Source of the DNA: Ruminococcaceae bacterium UBA5891
GTDB taxonomy: Bacteria > Bacillota > Clostridia > Oscillospirales > Acutalibacteraceae
Length of the DNA: 9,202 bases
Assembly: GCA_002431945.1 (NCBI GenBank)
Contig: DJET01000003.1
Coordinates: 7,243-16,444, forward strand
Direction of reading: 5' to 3'
The stretch's first letter is position 1, and every line of letters starts with the position of its first letter. The notes under the pieces are model-generated. The model made no database searches, was not told the origin of the DNA, and saw nothing but the letters and a program-made list of their open reading frames with translations. This document shows, piece after piece, positions 7,146-9,202 of the stretch. Both the position numbers and the translations under genes were made by a program.

Positions 7146-7204
7146 ACAGTTTGTTACATTTTAGATAATACCAAACAAATTTACACATTTATTAAACAAA
7201 CTGT
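7146..7204. repeat. Perfect inverted repeat across the ABC operon leader
   Basis: ACAGTTTGTT at 7146-7155 is the exact reverse complement of AACAAACTGT at 7195-7204, 39 bp apart. The outer half covers the predicted transcription start (about 7202) and the inner half ends just before the ribosome-binding site of the ATPase gene. It could be a pair of operator half-sites, or a stem in the leader RNA that brings the 5' end next to the ribosome-binding site. Confidence 0.55.
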
Positions 7205-7208
7205 GAAT

Positions 7209-7237
7209 ATTATACCGCTTTATGCCATATGTATCAA
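7209..7237 (-). promoter_or_regulatory. Sigma-A-type promoter of the ABC operon
   Basis: On the minus strand: -35 TTGATA (7237-7232), a 17-bp spacer and a perfect -10 TATAAT (7214-7209). Expected transcription start is near 7202, giving a leader of about 70 nt. The -35 box lies two bases from the T-run of the terminator of the preceding gene, so the two genes are insulated by very little DNA. Confidence 0.82.
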
Positions 7238-7238
7238 G

Positions 7239-7278
7239 AAAAAAATGTCCGTTCCCCGAAAAAAATCGGAAAACGGAC
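7239..7278 (-). terminator. Intrinsic terminator of the ferritin-like gene
   Basis: On the minus strand GTCCGTTTTCCGA (7278-7266) pairs with TCGGGGAACGGAC (7259-7247), a 13-bp stem with two G-U pairs, followed by ATTTTTTT. It begins 7 nt after the stop codon. The G-U pairs would be mismatches on the plus strand, which supports the minus orientation. Confidence 0.88.
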
Positions 7279-7285
7279 TAAGATT

Positions 7286-7738
7286 TTAAGAATACATTGC
7301 GTTTGCGCTCATATAATCGTAGATTGCCTTGCCGTGGCCCTGCTCCTCGCTTTGAATGGTGTTAAGCACCTTGCGCAGACTTTCCTGCGTAAATTCAAAA
7401 ACGCAGGTATCGTACAGGTGCGAAGCGTGCTTTTCCATTGTAAGCGTGTCGGTGCAAAGGTAGCAGTCGTGCTTTTTATCCTCTGTTTCGCCTACGCCGT
7501 AAGTCGCGCTAAAGGCGGTGGGTATGCTTTTTCCCGTGCCGGTTGCAGGCGAGGTGCCGCTTTCTATTTGGTTTATCATCTCAAGATGCCTTTGCTCCAC
7601 CGCGGCAATATCGGAAAACAGAGTTTTAAGCTGCGGGTCGCGCGCGTCCGACGAATACTGCGTGTATTTATCCACGCAAAGCTTTTCCTGTGTTTTAAGA
7701 TCCTTTAAAAGAGAAGTTTCCTTTTGTGTTAATTGCAT
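7286..7738 (-). CDS. Ferritin-like CotF/spore-coat-family protein
   Basis: A 150-residue, mostly helical protein related to the Clostridia 'spore coat protein' family (Coat_F-like, ferritin-like fold). Two ExxH motifs are visible, E48-Q-R-H51 and E132-Q-G-H135, with a candidate ligand E18 in the first helix and E102, D110 or E115 in the third. This is the usual layout of a di-iron four-helix bundle, so the metal site may be intact. A short insertion between helices 2 and 3 carries C92-Y-L-C95. Many relatives are annotated as coat proteins from sporulation studies, but a cytoplasmic iron or redox role is equally possible. The start is the ATG at 7738, which has GAGGTGAT just upstream; a further upstream ATG at 7786 lacks such a site. 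It has its own terminator and is divergent from the HAD gene. Confidence 0.8.
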   Translation of the reverse strand: MQLTQKETSLLKDLKTQEKLCVDKYTQYSSDARDPQLKTLFSDIAAVEQRHLEMINQIESGTSPATGTGKSIPTAFSATYGVGETEDKKHDCYLCTDTLTMEKHASHLYDTCVFEFTQESLRKVLNTIQSEEQGHGKAIYDYMSANAMYS

Positions 7739-7742
7739 TGTT

Positions 7743-7750
7743 ATCACCTC
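7743..7750 (-). promoter_or_regulatory. Ribosome-binding site that fixes the ferritin-like start at 7738
   Basis: GAGGTGAT on the minus strand matches the 3' end of 16S rRNA over eight bases and lies 4 nt before ATG 7738, the proper distance for this part of the motif. It favours this start over the in-frame ATG at 7786. Confidence 0.8.
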
Positions 7751-7759
7751 AAGCTTATT

Positions 7760-7788
7760 ATTATCCCAAAACCACTTCTTATGCACAA
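7760..7788 (-). promoter_or_regulatory. Weak promoter candidate of the ferritin-like gene
   Basis: On the minus strand GATAAT (7765-7760) resembles a -10 box and TTGTGC (7788-7783) lies 17 bp upstream as a poor -35. The weak -35 would fit an activated promoter or another sigma factor. A sporulation sigma site could not be recognised with confidence. Confidence 0.35.
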
Positions 7789-7793
7789 ACCGC

Positions 7794-7821
7794 TTGACAT
7801 AAAACGCAAAAATGTTAAAAT
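7794..7821 (+). promoter_or_regulatory. Sigma-A-type promoter of the HAD gene
   Basis: A perfect TTGACA at 7794-7799 is followed after 16 bp by TAAAAT at 7816-7821. The predicted transcription start is about 7828, so the leader would be only about 10 nt and consists almost entirely of the GGTGAT ribosome-binding site. Confidence 0.72.
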
Positions 7822-7837
7822 AATAGCGGTGATATAA

Positions 7838-8545
7838 ATGATAAAAAATATTTTTTTCGATCTTGACGGCACGCTTTTACCTATGGACGAGGAAAAGTTT
7901 ACAAAAGCTTATTTTTCCCTGCTTGCCAAAGCAGTTGCGCCCTTGGGCTATGAGCCCGAAAAGCTGATAAACGCGGTGTGGAAAGGAACCGCCGCTATGT
8001 ATAAAAACGACGGCTCGGTCACAAACGAGCAGGCGTTCTGGCGCGAATTCGGTAATATCTACGGCGAAAAGGGGCTTTCGGACAAGCCCGCCTTTGACAA
8101 GTTTTATAAAACCGAATTTCAAAACACAATATCCGCCTGCGGCTTTAACAAAAAGGCGGACGAAACCGTTAAAGCCCTTAAAAAAGAGGGTTATAGGCTT
8201 GTAATCGCCACAAACCCCATTTTTCCGAGGGTTGCTACCGCAAGCCGCATAAAGTGGGCGGGCATAGATAAAAACGATTTTCTGCTTTTTACCGCTTATG
8301 AAGACTCGCACTTTTGCAAGCCGAACCTTGCTTATTATAAGGAAATACTTGAAAAAACAGGTCTTAAAGCGGAAGAATGCCTTATGGTCGGAAACGACGT
8401 AAGCGAGGATATGGTTGCCGCAAAGCTTGGTATGAAGGTATTTCTTATGCCCGATTGCCTTATAAACAAAACGGGAGCGGATATTACGCAATATCCACGC
8501 GGCGGTTTTGACGAGCTTTTAAATTACATAGAAAAGCTGAATTAA
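7838..8545 (+). CDS. HAD-superfamily hydrolase (probable phosphatase)
   Basis: This 235-residue soluble enzyme carries all HAD motifs: motif I D8-L-D10-G-T12 (nucleophile and acid/base), motif II T125 in VIATN, motif III K161 in CKPN, and motif IV GND187-VSED191 for magnesium. The stretch from about 15 to 100 forms a helical C1-type cap, as in phosphoglycolate phosphatase, beta-phosphoglucomutase and pyrophosphatase-like members. The substrate cannot be read from sequence. The ATG at 7838 has GGTGAT 4 nt upstream. The gene is alone on the plus strand, divergent from the ferritin-like gene, with repeat hairpins straight after its stop codon. Nothing ties it functionally to its neighbours. Confidence 0.9.
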   Translation: MIKNIFFDLDGTLLPMDEEKFTKAYFSLLAKAVAPLGYEPEKLINAVWKGTAAMYKNDGSVTNEQAFWREFGNIYGEKGLSDKPAFDKFYKTEFQNTISACGFNKKADETVKALKKEGYRLVIATNPIFPRVATASRIKWAGIDKNDFLLFTAYEDSHFCKPNLAYYKEILEKTGLKAEECLMVGNDVSEDMVAAKLGMKVFLMPDCLINKTGADITQYPRGGFDELLNYIEKLN

Positions 8546-8559
8546 GCTTAAATTGCGTT

Positions 8560-8634
8560 TTGCCATTCCCCTTCGGCAATCCGTTTTTTAAAAAAGAGAT
8601 TACGGATTCTTTCGCGCTATGCGCTCAGAATGAC
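8560..8634 (+). repeat. A-B repeat unit with shortened A module, after the HAD gene
   Basis: TTGCC (8560-8564) and GGCAA (8575-8579) form a shortened A hairpin, followed by CCGTTTTTT, which could act as a weak terminator for the HAD gene. The B module ends AGAATGAC and closely matches 1841-1881. The unit begins 15 bp after the HAD stop codon. Confidence 0.7.
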
Positions 8635-8644
8635 ACACAATTTA

Positions 8645-8676
8645 GTTATTGCGAATACTTATGGCGTGTGGTTATA
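8645..8676 (+). repeat. Degenerate A module
   Basis: The sequence begins GTTATTGCGAATAC and continues into GGCGTGTGGTTATAC. It takes the same place after a B module as the modules at 153-186 and 1891-1926. Confidence 0.5.
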
Positions 8677-8689
8677 CTTTCATTTACCC

Positions 8690-8724
8690 GTCATTGCGAG
8701 CACCGTTAGGTGCGCGGCAATCCG
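8690..8724 (+). repeat. Isolated complete A module
   Basis: GTCATTGCGAGCACCGTTAG begins a clean palindrome: ATTGC/GCAAT outer pairing around GCACC/GGTGC, ending in CCG. No B module follows. The next 70 bp hold nothing I recognise. Confidence 0.75.
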
Positions 8725-8794
8725 CTTTTCCTCTTAAACCCCTGCACAAGACAAAAGCATTGTAATAAGGTTTGTACTAAGCTTACGAAATAAA

Positions 8795-8838
8795 AAAGCT
8801 TTAATACCCGTAAAGCATTACGGAGATATTAAAGCTTT
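8795..8838. terminator. Long hairpin, probable bidirectional terminator
   Basis: AAAGCTTTAATA (8795-8806) pairs perfectly with TATTAAAGCTTT (8827-8838), and inside it CCGTAA (8808-8813) pairs with TTACGG (8818-8823). On the minus strand the stem runs straight into a run of U (TTTTTTATTTC including stem bases). On the plus strand TTTTT follows after CGG. The minus-strand reading is the better terminator. Confidence 0.6.
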
Positions 8839-8845
8839 CGGTTTT

Positions 8846-9085
8846 TATTAAGCTATATGTGCCATATGGCTTAATACGCTGTAAGACTATACGAACGGGG
8901 ATTCACAAGGGGAACCCCCTTGTGCCGTTTGTTGAGAGCGGATATGCAGTTTTATTAAAAACGCTCTTTTATATACCGTCCGCTCGAACAGGAAGGTTCG
9001 GAAACCCGATCGGAAGGGTGTCCGACGGCTCTTTCCCCTATTTCTGTCCGTACAGAAATAGGGTGCCTGCGCGGCACGAGCGCAG
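8846..9085 (+). ncRNA. Candidate structured non-coding RNA, unidentified
   Basis: No open reading frame of note lies here, yet stems are packed end to end. They are a 14-bp hairpin (8846-8876), a two-part hairpin (8891-8898 with 8925-8932, and 8904-8912 with 8916-8924), a 7-bp stem (8936-8942 with 8979-8985) enclosing a small hairpin, CGAAC/GTTCG (8985-8989 with 8996-9000), an interlocked pair (9004-9007 with 9016-9019, 9010-9014 with 9021-9025), a perfect 12-bp hairpin with CCGT loop (9036-9047 with 9052-9063), and CTGCGC/GCGCAG (9067-9072 with 9080-9085). Two stems contain G-U pairs only if read on the plus strand, which favours that strand. The best terminator nearby fits the minus strand, so orientation is uncertain. 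It lacks the ends of tmRNA and the core motifs of SRP RNA and RNase P RNA. No promoter was found. Confidence 0.42.
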
Positions 9086-9113
9086 AAAGACTTTATTTTT
9101 CAAAAAAAAGAAA

Positions 9114-9151
9114 ACGGATTGCCACAGCCGTTTACACGGCTTCGCAATGAC
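9114..9151 (-). repeat. Inverted exact copy of the A module at 1934-1971
   Basis: All 38 bases are the reverse complement of 1934-1971. It is the first module in the window on the opposite strand, and lies immediately past the structured RNA candidate and an A-rich tract, just as A-rich tracts occur in the links of other copies. Confidence 0.85.
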
Positions 9152-9166
9152 GAAGGGTGTGGGAAA

Positions 9167-9202
9167 ACGGATTTCCGCACACCTAACGGCGGTCTCGCCT
9201 GC
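9167..9202 (-). repeat. Right-edge variant A module, inverted match to the left edge
   Basis: On the minus strand it reads GCAGGCGAGACCGCCGTTAG and then GTGTGCGGAAATCCGT. The last 17 bases of the window (9186-9202) are the exact reverse complement of 6-22, and similarity continues further inward. The window stops here, so the full module is not seen. Confidence 0.65.

Noticed and set aside
7229..7708. Plus-strand open frame of 159 codons opposite the ferritin-like gene
   Set aside because: It spans the terminator and lies antisense to a gene with clear ExxH motifs and a strong ribosome-binding site.
7739..7786. N-terminal extension of the ferritin-like protein from an ATG at 7786
   Set aside because: The ATG at 7738 has GAGGTGAT at the right distance. 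The extension would read through that site and through the likely promoter, and the extra residues look like translated non-coding DNA.
7877..8491. Minus-strand open frame of 204 codons opposite the HAD gene
   Set aside because: The plus-strand frame carries all four HAD motifs in order. The minus frame is a shadow with no ribosome-binding site or recognisable domain.
8846..9100. tmRNA, SRP RNA or RNase P RNA
   Set aside because: There is no tRNA-like end with CCA, no SRP domain IV-type GGAAGCAGC motif, and no GAGGAAAGTCC core. ACAGAAA at 9052-9058 is inside a perfect hairpin and is not sufficient for RNase P.

Overview
The window looks like chromosomal DNA from a Clostridia-type Firmicute, probably an uncultured gut Oscillospiraceae/Ruminococcaceae relative. 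This is inferred from strong AGGAGG/GGTGAT ribosome-binding sites, sigma-A-like promoters with 16-17 bp spacers, a Clostridia-type ferritin-like 'spore coat' protein, and a GldA/GldF/GldG-like ABC operon with a DUF4340 gene, a set common in gut Clostridia. No species can be named from sequence alone.

Layout, left to right. Positions 1-313 hold no gene; they carry palindromic interspersed repeats. 314-1690 (minus) is a flavin-dependent dehydrogenase of the COG2509 type with a four-cysteine cluster; it has its own promoter (1770-1798) and a strong hairpin in its leader. 1821-2068 is a second repeat cluster. 2093-7130 (minus) is a tightly packed four-gene operon, transcribed as ATPase (6078-7130), ABC-2 permease (5377-6078), GldG-like auxiliary protein (3670-5361), DUF4340 protein (2093-3670). 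Two junctions are TAATG overlaps and one is a 15-nt gap. The operon promoter (7209-7237) sits directly beyond the terminator of the next gene (7239-7278), and its leader contains a perfect 10-bp inverted repeat. 7286-7738 (minus) is a ferritin-like coat-family protein. It is divergent from a HAD-family phosphatase (7838-8545, plus) that has a very short predicted leader. 8546-9202 has no plausible ORF: it carries a third repeat cluster, a strong terminator-like hairpin (8795-8838), about 240 bp of dense possible RNA structure (8846-9085), and two inverted repeat copies at the right edge. I see nothing recognisable in 8725-8794.

How the genes work together: the ATPase and permease should form a membrane ABC complex. 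The GldG-like and DUF4340 proteins, both membrane-anchored with large outer domains, probably extend it outside the membrane. The substrate is unknown. The flavoprotein, the ferritin-like protein and the HAD enzyme have their own transcription signals and no visible functional tie to the operon.

Most worth a second look: the hairpin- and pseudoknot-rich non-coding segment at 8846-9085, the modular repeat family that lies next to gene 3' ends and is inverted at the right edge, and the inverted repeat in the ABC operon leader. I do not see a clear new defence or mobile system.
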